Of a stretch of DNA of 64,000 nt, positions 32,200 through 41,538 are shown piece after piece; the first letter of the stretch is position 1, and every line of letters starts with the position of its first letter. A model generated the notes under the pieces. It worked only from the letters and a program-made list of their open reading frames with translations. It did no database searches and was not told where the DNA came from. The DNA comes from Phycisphaerae bacterium (GTDB lineage: Bacteria > Planctomycetota > Phycisphaerae > UBA1845 > PWPN01), in NCBI GenBank assembly GCA_035384605.1, contig DAOOIV010000005.1:57662-121661 (forward strand), given 5' to 3'. Position numbers and translations under genes: made by a program.

Positions 32200-33147
32200 A
32201 TGCGCGTGGTCTATTTCGGTTCCGGCGAGTTCGCTGTGCCCGCCCTGCGATGGCTGGCCCACAGCCCTCACGAGATCGCCGCGGTGGTCACTCAACCCGA
32301 CCGGCCCGCAGGCCGCGGCAAGAAACAAACCGCCACGCCCGTCGGCGGCATGGCGGAGTCGCTCGGACTACCCGTATACAAGACCGAAGACACGAACGAG
32401 GCCGGGTTCGTTGAACAGATCAGGAGCCTGGGCGCGGACCTCGGCATCGTCGCGGCTTTCGGCCAGAAGCTCCATGCCCCACTTCGCTCGGCGTTCGCCG
32501 GCGAGTGTATCAACATCCACAGTTCGCTGTTGCCGAAGTACCGCGGGGCGGCGCCGATCAACTGGGCAATTCTGAAAGGCGAGCCGAAAACGGGGGTGAG
32601 CGTCTTTCGCCTCGTCGACCGCTTGGATGCCGGTCCGGTGCTGATCCGACGCGAGACCATGATCGGGTCCACGGAGACGGCCGCGGAGCTGCACGACCGT
32701 CTGGCAGGTATAGCCTGCGACGCCCTGGGGGCAACGCTGAAGCTGCTGGAACAGGATCTGCACCATCCCGGCGAGCCGCAGGACGAGTCGCTGGCCACGC
32801 AGGCACCCAAGCTCACCAAGGCGGACGGCATGCTGCGGTTTGATGAGCCGGCCGAGCAAATCGCTCTGCGGTGTCGGGCGATGTGGTCCTGGCCGGGGGC
32901 CCGGTGCCTGTACCGCAATGCCGACGGACGAACGGAGGAAATCATCATAGCCACGGCTTCGGCCATTCCCGCTCAAGCGAGCGAGCCGCCGGGGACGATC
33001 ACTTCTCTGCTGACGGTCGCGACGCGGCAGGGAACGCTGGAGATTCACGGCCTCAAGCCGGCCGGCAAACGCGTCATGAGCTGGCAGGATTTCGTGAACG
33101 GCCGGCATGTCAAGCCGGGCGACCGGCTGGAGGCCGTCGGCCCGTAA
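32200..33147 (+). CDS. fmt: Methionyl-tRNA formyltransferase
   Basis: Formylates initiator methionyl-tRNA with 10-formyl-tetrahydrofolate so that translation can begin. The 315 residues have the full family layout. The N-terminal Rossmann domain contains RVVYFGSGEFAVPAL, the catalytic segment is NIHSSLLPKYRGAAPINW (Asn and His), and the aspartate of the active site is in VDRLDAGPVL. The C-terminal tRNA-binding OB domain begins near LRFDEPAEQIALRCRA and includes WPGARC. The ATG at 32200 has GGAG eight bases upstream. The usual partner def (peptide deformylase) is not adjacent; the next gene is an M48 peptidase. Confidence 0.95.
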   Translation: MRVVYFGSGEFAVPALRWLAHSPHEIAAVVTQPDRPAGRGKKQTATPVGGMAESLGLPVYKTEDTNEAGFVEQIRSLGADLGIVAAFGQKLHAPLRSAFAGECINIHSSLLPKYRGAAPINWAILKGEPKTGVSVFRLVDRLDAGPVLIRRETMIGSTETAAELHDRLAGIACDALGATLKLLEQDLHHPGEPQDESLATQAPKLTKADGMLRFDEPAEQIALRCRAMWSWPGARCLYRNADGRTEEIIIATASAIPAQASEPPGTITSLLTVATRQGTLEIHGLKPAGKRVMSWQDFVNGRHVKPGDRLEAVGP

Positions 33148-33233
33148 GGAATCGCGGCACGCTTGATGCATGACCTCTGCTTGCCCACTGCGGCAAAGGG
33201 AAGCAAGCTATGTCGCACGGGACTCGGTAAGTC

Positions 33234-34775
33234 ATGCAGTTTATCGTCTTTTCGGCTTTCGCGATCGTCTTGAGCATCCCCTTCGAGGGACCGGCTCGGG
33301 CATGGGTACTGGTAAGCAGCCCCGCTTGGATATTCGCCGCAGTCGCGGGCCACATTCTCGCCGCCGGGCTCGCCGGGGCGATCACCACGCGTCGCGTCAG
33401 GGCGAAGCTCGAACGTGAACCTTCCTGGTTGCCGGCAGCCCAGCGACGCCTGGGCCACGGCCACACGGTCATCCGAGCTGTTCTCCTGCTCAGTTTTGGG
33501 TCGCTGGTCTTCCTGACCGACTGGCTTCGGCTCATTCGAAGTTGGGACGGAATCGCCGCCGTCTGGGGTCTCGACGAAATCATCGCGATCGCTCCGTTTT
33601 TCGCCGCGATTCTGGCTTCATACGTGGCCGTCTATCCGGCCGACCGCGCCATCCGGCAGGTCGCGATGGAACTGAGACTCTGGGCATCGGTCCCCACCCG
33701 CCCGCCGTGGAGCCTGCGGGCGTTCGTCAGATTCATGTTCCGCCAGAACGTGCTCATCATTGCCGTTCCCATGTTACCGATCATGGTGGCCAACGATTTC
33801 GTGCAGTGCTATGCCGCCCCGATCCGAAAGGCCGCGTTCGGCATTGTGTGGGCCGACCAAGTAGTGCTGGTAGCGATCGCAGGACTCGTGTTCCTCGTGG
33901 CCCCGGTGATGCTGCGGTACATCTGGCATACGCGCGTGCTGCCGGACGGCGAGCTGCGACGGCGCCTCGAAGGCCTCTGCCGGCGCGTGGGGCTGAGATA
34001 CCGCCGTATTCTGATCTGGGAAAGCGACGGCATGGTGGTCAACGCCGCGGTGATGGGCCTGATCAAACCGGTCAGGTACATTCTGCTGTCGGACGGGCTG
34101 TTGGAGATGATGGACGACGCTAAGATCGAGGCGGTGTTCGGTCACGAGGCCGGTCACGTCAAATGCCGCCATATCGAGTTCTACCTGCTGTTCGCCGTGC
34201 TGAGCATGTTGATCGTCGGCGGCGTCATGGAACTGATCGCGTTTGCGGCCTCGAAATGGCCGACGTTCTTCGACCAGATCGCCGACCTGGAGGCCTACCT
34301 GCCGCTGCTGGCCACCGTGATGATCCTCCTGATCTGGCTGCTCGGGTTTGGGGCGGTGTCGCGACAATTTGAGCTTCAGGCAGACCTGTTCGGGGCCAGG
34401 AATGTGACCCCTGGCGGAGAGGGTTGCCACTTGCCCTGTTTTGTTCACCGACCACCCCCGATATCGGCAGATCGCAGCAACCCGGCATCTGCTCAGGCGA
34501 TCTGTGCGTCCGCCGCAGAGTTGTTTGCCGATGCGTTATACCGCATTGCGGCACTCAACGGCATCCCGATCGACGCCAAGAGCTGGCGACATTCCAGCAT
34601 CGCCAACCGCATGGAGCAGTTGCGCGACTACGCGGTGCGGCCCGGAGCAGCGGCATGGCTGGACAAGAAAGTCTTGCTCATCAAGGGAACACTGCTGGGA
34701 GGCACTGCCGTCGGTCTTGTGGTCGCCCTCCTGATCTACTCGCCCCAACTCCGCGCGTGGTGCTGGGGCCGCTGA
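33234..34775 (+). CDS. M48-family membrane zinc metallopeptidase
   Basis: A 513-residue integral membrane protease of the HtpX/Ste24-like class. Several membrane segments fill residues 1-245, then the zinc motif HEAGH lies near 304 (FGHEAGHVKCRH), two more membrane segments follow, and the third ligand region is ELQADLFG (about 382). Such enzymes degrade or trim membrane proteins with the active site at the cytoplasmic face. After ELQADLFG a stretch of about 40 residues (about 391-425) is Pro/Ser/Cys-rich and irregular, and could be an insertion. The ATG at 33234 lacks a strong ribosome site but begins a natural hydrophobic helix. It may be co-transcribed with fmt (86-base gap). Confidence 0.85.
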   Translation: MQFIVFSAFAIVLSIPFEGPARAWVLVSSPAWIFAAVAGHILAAGLAGAITTRRVRAKLEREPSWLPAAQRRLGHGHTVIRAVLLLSFGSLVFLTDWLRLIRSWDGIAAVWGLDEIIAIAPFFAAILASYVAVYPADRAIRQVAMELRLWASVPTRPPWSLRAFVRFMFRQNVLIIAVPMLPIMVANDFVQCYAAPIRKAAFGIVWADQVVLVAIAGLVFLVAPVMLRYIWHTRVLPDGELRRRLEGLCRRVGLRYRRILIWESDGMVVNAAVMGLIKPVRYILLSDGLLEMMDDAKIEAVFGHEAGHVKCRHIEFYLLFAVLSMLIVGGVMELIAFAASKWPTFFDQIADLEAYLPLLATVMILLIWLLGFGAVSRQFELQADLFGARNVTPGGEGCHLPCFVHRPPPISADRSNPASAQAICASAAELFADALYRIAALNGIPIDAKSWRHSSIANRMEQLRDYAVRPGAAAWLDKKVLLIKGTLLGGTAVGLVVALLIYSPQLRAWCWGR

Positions 34776-35363
34776 GGACTTCAAGGATCGGGTATGGGGG
34801 ACTGCCCGAGAAGCACCCAGCGGCGCGGCTCCCAGGGAACCTCCTATACTGCTATCCGGACCTATACTCCCATCCGGATCGTAGAGGGATACGCTGAGAA
34901 CAAGATCCGACCGGGCCAAAACCGGCAGGGGTTTCCCGCCCTCCGCCGGCGGGGCTCCTGAGACTGGCCGACAGGTCACGCCGTTCACCGCCGTAAGAAA
35001 CCTCGGTGAGGGCCTTCCAGCATCGCTACGGCTCGCGGTCGCTTCTTCCCGCCCGCGCCAATCGGCGCGCTTCTACCCCCCTGACCTTACCGCGTCAAGC
35101 GGTTCAAAGCGGATCCGTCAGCCTGAGGGGTACGAATCGAGCCGGCCGCAGCGAGTCGAACATCTCGCTCATGCAATAAGTCCTTTACTGAAAACGGCCT
35201 ATGCGCATCCATGGGCTGAGTGGCGACCTCGAAAACGGCCGGGCATACCCGGCTGCCAAGAGCGAGCGCGGCTTAACCCGTTCCGCTCAGAAGGCCGGTT
35301 CCGGAGCAGCCCAGCGCGTTATGGCCACGTGTGGACAACACGCGCCGGAGGTGAAGGCTGGGC
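34776..35363. other. 588-base gap before the phage module
   Basis: No credible gene. Contains a short tandem duplication of about 18 bases (ctatactgctatccggac then ctatactcccatccggat, 34844-34880) and GC-rich filler that could be the decayed edge of a prophage. No integrase, repressor or att repeat was recognised. Confidence 0.4.
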
Positions 35364-36770
35364 ATGAAGGCAGGTCAGATCGACGCGGGTCAAGAGGTAA
35401 ACCATCGGGACACCGGGAGCGATACCTCGGGTATCAGCCGCTCTTTGGATACTGCCAGAGCATCCGTCCGGGTGGAGTGTCGGCCCATCATCCCTCTGCT
35501 CAGGTATCAGCAGGCCGACATCGAATCACCGGCGCGGTTCAGTTGGTGCTGCTGGTCTCGCCAGACAGGAAAGAGCTTCACCAAGTCGCTCAAGCGGCTT
35601 CTGCGAGGGCTGGCCCGCCGGCGAAACCAGATTCTCCTCTCGGCCGGCGAGCGGCAAAGCGCCGAGTTGATGCTCAAGGTGCGGCAGCATTGCCGGGCCC
35701 TGAACATCGCGTGCAGTTTCCACGGTGACCGCTTCTTCGAGGGAACCCGTTTCCGTCAACTGACGATCGAGTTGTCCAACGGCGTGCGGATTATCGGACT
35801 TCCGGCCAATCCCATGACCGCCCGAGGTTTCACCGGGGACGTCTTGCTGGACGAGTTTGCCATGCACCGCGACGACCGGGCGATCTGGGCGTCGATCTTT
35901 CCGACCATTCTACGAGGCGGGGGCGAGTTGGACGTGGCCTCGACGCCGAAGGGTCGCGACAACCTCTTCGCCGAACTGCGGACCAACGAGCGGTTCGCTC
36001 GGTCGGTTGTGACCCTGCACGACGCCGTGGCCGCGGGACTGGAGGTCGATCCGGAGGAGATCCGCTGCTCGATGTCGGACGACGAGCTCTTTCGGCAGGA
36101 GTTTCTCTGCGAGTTTCTGGACGAGTCATCAGTCCTTCTGAGCCATGAGCTGATCGCGGGCGTCGAGGATGCCTCGTTGGACAAGGCGCTGGATGAGACG
36201 CGGCTGCAACGCTGCAAGAGACCGCTCTACGTCGGCGTGGACATCGGCCGATGCAGGGACCTGACGGTGATATGGGTGCTGGAGGCGGAAGGTGACATCC
36301 TGGTCACGCGGGGTGTGCGGGAGTCGATGGGCGAACCATTCCGCGAGCAGTATCAGGCATTGCGGAGACTGCTGTCGCTGCGACAGGTGACCCGTTGCTG
36401 CATCGACGCGGGCGGCATCGGCATGGCACTGGCGGAGGCGGCAGTGGACGAGTTCGGTGGATCGCGAGTTGAGCCCGTCACCTTCACCGCCGCGGTCAAG
36501 GATGAACTAGCCAACCGCCTGCGGTTGCGGGTCGAAGAACAGAAGATCCGGATTCCGGCCGACGAGGCGATTCGCAACGACTGGCACTCGGTTCGACGGA
36601 GCGTGACGACGGCCGGGCCGGCGCGATACGACGCCGCCCGCTCCGGCGGCGGTCATGCCGACCGCTTCTGGGCAGCATGCCTGGCCATTCGCGCGGCCGG
36701 ACAGCCGGCCGGCCCGATCGAGTACCTGCACGGACCGGGTCTGCGATTCGGTAGAGAGGGCACCTGGTAG
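35364..36770 (+). CDS. Mu-like (gp28-type) terminase large subunit
   Basis: A 468-residue DNA-packaging motor protein. The ATPase half has a Walker A-like loop WSRQTGKSFTKS (about residue 69), Walker B VLLDEFAMH (about 160) and the coupling motif VASTPKGRDN. The nuclease half starts with YVGVDIGRCRDLTVIWVLE (about 290), where the Asp residues bind metal, and continues to CIDAGGIGMALAEA. It matches the FluMu gp28 group. The ATG at 35364 has GGAGG about 12 bases upstream; the first 40 residues are not domain-like, so the true start may be later. It is followed after 218 bases by the gp29-like portal. Other phage genes are missing, so this is a remnant or a domesticated module. Confidence 0.85.
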   Translation: MKAGQIDAGQEVNHRDTGSDTSGISRSLDTARASVRVECRPIIPLLRYQQADIESPARFSWCCWSRQTGKSFTKSLKRLLRGLARRRNQILLSAGERQSAELMLKVRQHCRALNIACSFHGDRFFEGTRFRQLTIELSNGVRIIGLPANPMTARGFTGDVLLDEFAMHRDDRAIWASIFPTILRGGGELDVASTPKGRDNLFAELRTNERFARSVVTLHDAVAAGLEVDPEEIRCSMSDDELFRQEFLCEFLDESSVLLSHELIAGVEDASLDKALDETRLQRCKRPLYVGVDIGRCRDLTVIWVLEAEGDILVTRGVRESMGEPFREQYQALRRLLSLRQVTRCCIDAGGIGMALAEAAVDEFGGSRVEPVTFTAAVKDELANRLRLRVEEQKIRIPADEAIRNDWHSVRRSVTTAGPARYDAARSGGGHADRFWAACLAIRAAGQPAGPIEYLHGPGLRFGREGTW

Positions 36771-36838
36771 TCCGGCAACAGCTTGCTCCTTGCAGACGGC
36801 GGACGACAGAGAGCAAAACGGCACGAGGACCGGGAATG

Positions 36839-36925
36839 AGATCTCACATTTGAGATTTGAGATTCCAGATCGGCGATCGGAGGTCCCGGATTGGAGATCT
36901 GAGGTTTCAAATGTGAAATCAGAGA
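36839..36925. repeat. Degenerate GAGATTTGAGATT repeat between terminase and portal
   Basis: About 85 bases of imperfect repeats of the type catttgagatttgagatt, with ggtttcaaatgtgaaatc as partial inverted copies. The same style occurs at 3070-3110. It interrupts what would normally be adjacent packaging genes. Confidence 0.6.
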
Positions 36926-36988
36926 TTGCGGATTGGCAGTTGGAATCGAAGACCATCGATCACGTAATCGCAAATGGAGGACCAACAG

Positions 36989-38278
36989 ATGGGATTGAAG
37001 CGCTTGATTGCACACGCGTTCGGACGAGCGACCAAGGCGATGCGGCCGTCCGTGGGGCAAATGGTACAACCCATGGCGGCGGACCGTTGGCGCGATTACC
37101 CGGCCGACGGGCTGACGCCGGCGCGCTTGGTGCAGATTCTCCGCGAAGCCGACGACGGAGCTATCGACCGGGCCATGGCTCTGTACCAGCAGATGGAGGA
37201 GAAAGACGCTCATCTTTACGCCGTGGCCCGCACACGGCGGCAGGCGCTGACCGGGCTGTCATGGCAGGTGATCTCGGCGGCCGACCTGCATGACGTCCCG
37301 GATCGAGCGGCAGCCGACGAGGCGGCCGACTATTGCGGCGAGGTGCTGTCGGGAATCGAGCGGTTCGACGACGCGCTCGAACACTTGTCCCTGGCTCTGG
37401 GCCGCAACATTGCGGTGGCCGAGAACGTCTGGGACTTTGCTGATGGCGAGTTGCGCCTGGTGGACATCGTGCCGGTGGCCTTTGAGCGGCTGACCTTCGA
37501 CGAAGCCGGGAAGCTTCGCGTGCTCACCGAGGAGGCACCGTACGAGGGAATCGAACTGCCGCCGAACAAGTTCATCGTTCACGTGCCGCACGCCGCCAGT
37601 GGACACCCGATGCGCGGCGGCCTGCTGCGAGCCAGCGCCCTCGCCTACCTGGGCAAACACCTGGCGATGAAGGACTGGCTGGTCTATGCGGAGCTGTTCG
37701 GGATGCCGGTGCGGGTCGCGCGATATGAGCCGTCGGCGACGCCGGAAGAGAAGCGCGAGCTGCTGAAAATGCTCGAATCGCTGCGCGCCGACGCGGCCGG
37801 CATCTTCAGCAAGGCGGTGGAGCTGCAACTGCTGGAGGCGGGCCAAGGCAAGTCCCCGCCGCCCTACGAGCACATCTGCGAGTTCTTCAACCGCGAGCTG
37901 AGCAAAGCGTGGCTGGGCGGCACGCTGACGGTCGAGACCACCGGTGCGGGGCTGGAGCGATCCTCGGGCGGACCGAGCGTTCACAACGAAGTGCGGCTCG
38001 ATCTGCGGCAGGATGACATCGCCTCTGAAGGCCGCACAATCCGTCGCGACGTTCTCGGGCCGGTCGCACGGCTGCGATTCGGCGATCGGGTTCCGGTGCC
38101 CTACTTCCGGCGGCAACTGGAATTGCCCCGCGATCGGCGTGAACTCAGCGAAGTCCTCGACCGGGCGGTCAACGAACTGCGTATGCGCGTGCCCGCCCGC
38201 TGGGCTCATGACGTGCTGGGAATCCCGATGGCCTCCGAAGAAGAAACGGTGCTCCGCGGAACCCTTGGTTCGGGCTGA
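36989..38278 (+). CDS. Mu-like portal protein (gp29, DUF935 family)
   Basis: A 429-residue protein matching the DUF935/Mu gp29 portal family, the ring at the capsid vertex through which the terminase pumps DNA. Typical segments: ILREADDGAIDRAMALYQQM, VARTRRQALTGLSWQV, VPVAFERLTFDEAGKL, FIVHVPHAASGHPMRGGLLR and the LEMLESLRADAAGI-type central helix. I chose the ATG at 36989, with GGAGGA seven bases upstream; the ATG at 36974 overlaps the repeat edge. The stop is followed by non-phage sequence and a secreted-protein gene. No head protease, capsid or tail gene follows. Confidence 0.87.
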   Translation: MGLKRLIAHAFGRATKAMRPSVGQMVQPMAADRWRDYPADGLTPARLVQILREADDGAIDRAMALYQQMEEKDAHLYAVARTRRQALTGLSWQVISAADLHDVPDRAAADEAADYCGEVLSGIERFDDALEHLSLALGRNIAVAENVWDFADGELRLVDIVPVAFERLTFDEAGKLRVLTEEAPYEGIELPPNKFIVHVPHAASGHPMRGGLLRASALAYLGKHLAMKDWLVYAELFGMPVRVARYEPSATPEEKRELLKMLESLRADAAGIFSKAVELQLLEAGQGKSPPPYEHICEFFNRELSKAWLGGTLTVETTGAGLERSSGGPSVHNEVRLDLRQDDIASEGRTIRRDVLGPVARLRFGDRVPVPYFRRQLELPRDRRELSEVLDRAVNELRMRVPARWAHDVLGIPMASEEETVLRGTLGSG

Positions 38279-38445
38279 GAAGAAATCTCTCGAAGAACGT
38301 CGGCCCACACAAAGGGGCAGAACAACGATCGAGAACACCTTCTCTCCTTCCAATGCCGCAGCGGCACGCATGTCGTGGCCGGGACGCGTTGCATTTGCTA
38401 AGATGGTTCAGGACCGCGACCGGCCCGGCAGAGAGGAGGAAGGTG

Positions 38446-40989
38446 ATGCCCAACGGTGATTGCCGCACTTGGCGCGTTCCGCTGTTTATGCTAACCATCG
38501 CCGTTGCCGGCTCGGCGGCAAACGCGGCAATCACTCTGATCGGCGTCCAGTACAAGCCGGACCGGGCATTACCCGAATACGAATGCTTCTGGCATCCCGA
38601 CCAGTTGCCCGAGCCGTGCGGTCCCAGCGCGCCGATGGGCGCGTCCGTCCACGTGTTCCTGCTGAACAGCGGCCCTTCCTCGGTGACGGTCCAAGACGTC
38701 ACGCTGGCCGGCATCAGCCTCGAACTGGCCTTGTACGAGGAGGAGCAGGTGGTCAAGCGTCACCCGGTCAGCATCTATTTCGCGCTGGCCCACGGGGCCA
38801 TTACCCAGCAGCAGTTCAACACCCTGATCAGCGCGGGCGAACCGGTCTGGTACAAAGCCGATCCGAAGACGATCCCGGCCGGAGGCACGGCGCAGATCGT
38901 GGTGCGACTGCGGCAGGTACCCACCACTCCGACGGTCGGTATTGCGGTCATCCACACCGGCGGTTCGACCGTCGCAACCGTACCGGTCGATGCCGACCAA
39001 CCCCACGCGGCCGGGGTGAGCTTCTCGTCAGACTTGACCAAGGTGTATCTGTACTGGCGGCGCAGTAACGGTACTGCTCCCACAACCATTCTGTTCGATG
39101 GCAGCGACGTCACCGCGAGCACGACTACGGTCAATGATCCGAGTGTCGAGACTGCCGCATCCGTCCTGCGATCGGCCCAACCGCTTTCGCCCGCCTCGTT
39201 CCATGTGTACCAGGGCATCTACGCCGACGGCCGCGTTGCCTCCGCCGGTGTTCGCACGTGGGCCAATCCTTTCATTTACGGGACCTGGGGCGCCAAAGAC
39301 GCTCCCGATGGCGACTACGCCGCCGCTCGTGCGTGGATTGACGACGCGACCAATCACTGCGTCAACTCGCTCGTGGTACAAGGCGGGTCGGAGGCCCTGA
39401 AGAGCTATCTGAAAACGGCCGAGGGCAGGCAATACGCCGCCGACCACGGCTATGGATTTGTCATTGATGAGATCGGCAAATGGTCTTGTCAGAATCCGCA
39501 GTTGTGGTTCATACGGGATGAGCCCGACGCCGCCGATTCGCGGGTCACCGGCCTGCCTGGGGACAGAATGGTCGGTTCCCTCGCCGATATGGCCGTCGAG
39601 CGCGGCGAGGAACTCCGGGCCGCCGACCCAACGGCGCCGACCACGCTCAACATCGACAGCACCTACACCCCTTTCAACTGGTACAACTACGGGCAGGTAC
39701 CGGATGTGCTGATGACCGATCCGTATTACCAGAACCGCCTGCGCGAAGCGCTGTGGTTCTACCCAACAAGAATCCCGCTTTACAGCAAGGCCGCCTACAT
39801 CTATGCGGTCTCGCGCGTTGCCCGGTCAAGCTGCGAGCCCAATCCGCTGCATGTCGTGCTGTACTCGTGCGAGTACGTGGACACCACGACAGGCCAACGC
39901 TTCCCGTTTGCGCCGCCCGCGTGCAAGCGCATTGAGGTCTACTATGCCCTCGCTGCCGGTGCCACGGGGCTGTCCTACTGGTGGTACCTCCCGGGCAAAC
40001 CGTCGAACGGCCTCGGGGCCGGCACCCCGGCCGCGCTGGCACTTTGGCGGGAAATCGGGCTTCTCGGCGCCGAAATCCGAACCGCGGCGCCACTGCTGGT
40101 CCTGGGCTGCCCGGCCGAGCTGAGCCTGCAAACCAGTTCGGGACTGTGGGTCAGGTCGCTGGTCGCCGGCACCGACGCCCTTCTGCTGTTTGTGGTCAAC
40201 GACCAGTACTACAACGACGAACAGGGCTGCCACTACACCCCGGTGGCCGGCGCGAGTCTGACAGTGAGCCTGCCGGCGTGGCTGCAGTCTCCTGAGGCGT
40301 TCGAGATCGTGGCAAGCGGCATCCGGGATACCACAACGCAGGTCGCAGGCAACCAGTTGCAGGTGAATCTCGGCACGGTGGACGTGACGCGGATGATCGT
40401 GGTCACCTCCAACCCGCTGCTGCGAGACAGCATTGAGCAACGCTACGCCCAGGAGGTTCACCCCAAGCTCTGTGCCTTCGCGCCCGACGCGTGTCTGCCG
40501 GTCATCACGCAGCAGCCGATAGGGCAAGTCGCGACGGCCGGTTCGACCGTCTCTTTTACCGTGGCGGCCTCGGGCGTGGGCACACTCAGCTACCGATGGC
40601 AGAAGAACGGCTCGGACCTCGGCGACGGCGGGCACTATTCGGGCTGCACCACGACAACACTGACGATCTCGAACGTGGACAACGCCGATGCGGCCGGCTA
40701 CCGGTGCGTGGTCAGCACCTCCAACGGCATCGCCGTTTCCCGCCAGGTTCAACTGTCGATTGTCCCCGCTCAGATCCCGGGTGACTTTGATGGCGACGGC
40801 GACGTGGATCAGGAAGACTACGGTATGTTCCAGCGATGTCTGAGCGGTGTGACGATTCCGCAGGAGGACCCGGCGTGTGCCGCCGCCAGGCTCGACGCGG
40901 ATGGCGACGTGGACCGGGATGATGCCGCCCTGTTCCTCCGCTGCATCAGCGGGCGCGACGCGGCAGCGGACGCCGACTGCGCGGACTGA
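38446..40989 (+). CDS. Secreted glycosidase-like protein with Ig and dockerin-like domains
   Basis: An 847-residue secreted protein with a signal peptide (about 1-27, ending SAANA). Beta-rich domains occupy residues 28-240. A probable TIM barrel follows (about 260-560), with WFIRDEPDAADSR, where Asp-Glu may be catalytic, MTDPYYQN and TGLSYWWYLPGK. After a beta sandwich comes an Ig-like domain (about 680-780, ITQQPIGQVATAGSTVSF and AGYRCVVSTSNG), and two dockerin-type calcium loops (GDFDGDGDVDQEDYGMF and LDADGDVDRDDAALF) end the chain. I do not recognise a named GH family. The ATG at 38446 has the strong site GAGGAGGAAGG. Like the 24.6 kb gene it pairs a glycosidase-like barrel with a dockerin-like tail. 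Confidence 0.78.
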   Translation: MPNGDCRTWRVPLFMLTIAVAGSAANAAITLIGVQYKPDRALPEYECFWHPDQLPEPCGPSAPMGASVHVFLLNSGPSSVTVQDVTLAGISLELALYEEEQVVKRHPVSIYFALAHGAITQQQFNTLISAGEPVWYKADPKTIPAGGTAQIVVRLRQVPTTPTVGIAVIHTGGSTVATVPVDADQPHAAGVSFSSDLTKVYLYWRRSNGTAPTTILFDGSDVTASTTTVNDPSVETAASVLRSAQPLSPASFHVYQGIYADGRVASAGVRTWANPFIYGTWGAKDAPDGDYAAARAWIDDATNHCVNSLVVQGGSEALKSYLKTAEGRQYAADHGYGFVIDEIGKWSCQNPQLWFIRDEPDAADSRVTGLPGDRMVGSLADMAVERGEELRAADPTAPTTLNIDSTYTPFNWYNYGQVPDVLMTDPYYQNRLREALWFYPTRIPLYSKAAYIYAVSRVARSSCEPNPLHVVLYSCEYVDTTTGQRFPFAPPACKRIEVYYALAAGATGLSYWWYLPGKPSNGLGAGTPAALALWREIGLLGAEIRTAAPLLVLGCPAELSLQTSSGLWVRSLVAGTDALLLFVVNDQYYNDEQGCHYTPVAGASLTVSLPAWLQSPEAFEIVASGIRDTTTQVAGNQLQVNLGTVDVTRMIVVTSNPLLRDSIEQRYAQEVHPKLCAFAPDACLPVITQQPIGQVATAGSTVSFTVAASGVGTLSYRWQKNGSDLGDGGHYSGCTTTTLTISNVDNADAAGYRCVVSTSNGIAVSRQVQLSIVPAQIPGDFDGDGDVDQEDYGMFQRCLSGVTIPQEDPACAAARLDADGDVDRDDAALFLRCISGRDAAADADCAD

Positions 40990-41053
40990 CGGACGAGATC
41001 CGCCTGTCCTTGGGGCGATCTCAAGAAAACTTGCACATTTCCGCAGTTTTCGC

Positions 41054-41084
41054 TTGCATTTTGAAAAAGCGCGTGTATATATAT
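41054..41084 (+). promoter_or_regulatory. Promoter of a very small transcription unit
   Basis: TTGCAT (41054-41059) and the AT-run TATATATAT (41076-41084), giving a -10 spacing of 16-18 bases. It precedes a short frame with a near-perfect ribosome site. Confidence 0.5.
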
Positions 41085-41103
41085 GTCCGCACAGGAGAAT
41101 GCG

Positions 41104-41169
41104 ATGATGTATTGCGCGATATCAATGAATGTGAAAGAGGGCCGTTCCTCAAAGGAGGGCTCCGGGTAG
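41104..41169 (+). CDS. Candidate 21-residue peptide gene
   Basis: A 21-codon frame starting ATGATG (product MMYCAISMNV followed by a Lys/Glu/Gly/Ser-rich end). AGGAG lies exactly six bases upstream of the ATG, a promoter lies 20 bases before that, and a strong terminator 30 bases after the stop. No family is recognised. The unit could encode a small regulatory peptide, or the transcript of about 145 bases could act as an RNA. Very short genes are hard to prove by sequence alone. Confidence 0.4.
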   Translation: MMYCAISMNVKEGRSSKEGSG

Positions 41170-41200
41170 GTTTGTTCGATCAGGTCGATCGTGCAGATTC

Positions 41201-41235
41201 ACCCCGAAGCTTTGCGGCCTCGGGGTTTTTGTTTT
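41201..41235 (+). terminator. Rho-independent terminator
   Basis: ACCCCGA (41201-41207) pairs with TCGGGGT (41220-41226), with a further GC pair inside, followed by TTTTGTTTT. It closes the small unit and possibly read-through from the dockerin gene. Confidence 0.85.
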
Positions 41236-41538
41236 CCTGTCCCGTGGGCGCTTGGCTCGATGACGGCCGATGAGGCCGAGATTCCTGAAGGGAACAGTCT
41301 GAAGAGGAGATGACAACATCCGCCTCGGGCGGCACGGCGATGGTGCGCGCCCGGCGAACTCCGGTCCCCGTATCAGCACGAACGAGAGGGCTTCGTGCCG
41401 GGGAAAGGGTGCGCCCGCGTGGCAGAGTCAACGATGGTTGCGCTGGAGGTGTCGGCCGGCGGCGCACGCGGCCACCGAGGAAGGCGTTGCAGGCGTGTGT
41501 TCCGTGAACGGCGTCGACCGCGGTACCTGCGGTGCAAG
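41236..41538. other. Gap between the small unit and the tRNA-like gene
   Basis: GC-rich, no credible gene on either strand, no promoter recognised. Confidence 0.4.

Noticed and set aside
34404..34510. Repeat insertion in the M48 peptidase
   Set aside because: The stretch is irregular in composition but shows no palindrome or second copy in the window, so it is noted only in the gene entry.
35201..35728. 175-codon plus-strand frame before the terminase
   Set aside because: Overlaps the terminase in another frame and has no domain; low-complexity Arg/Gly/Ala content.
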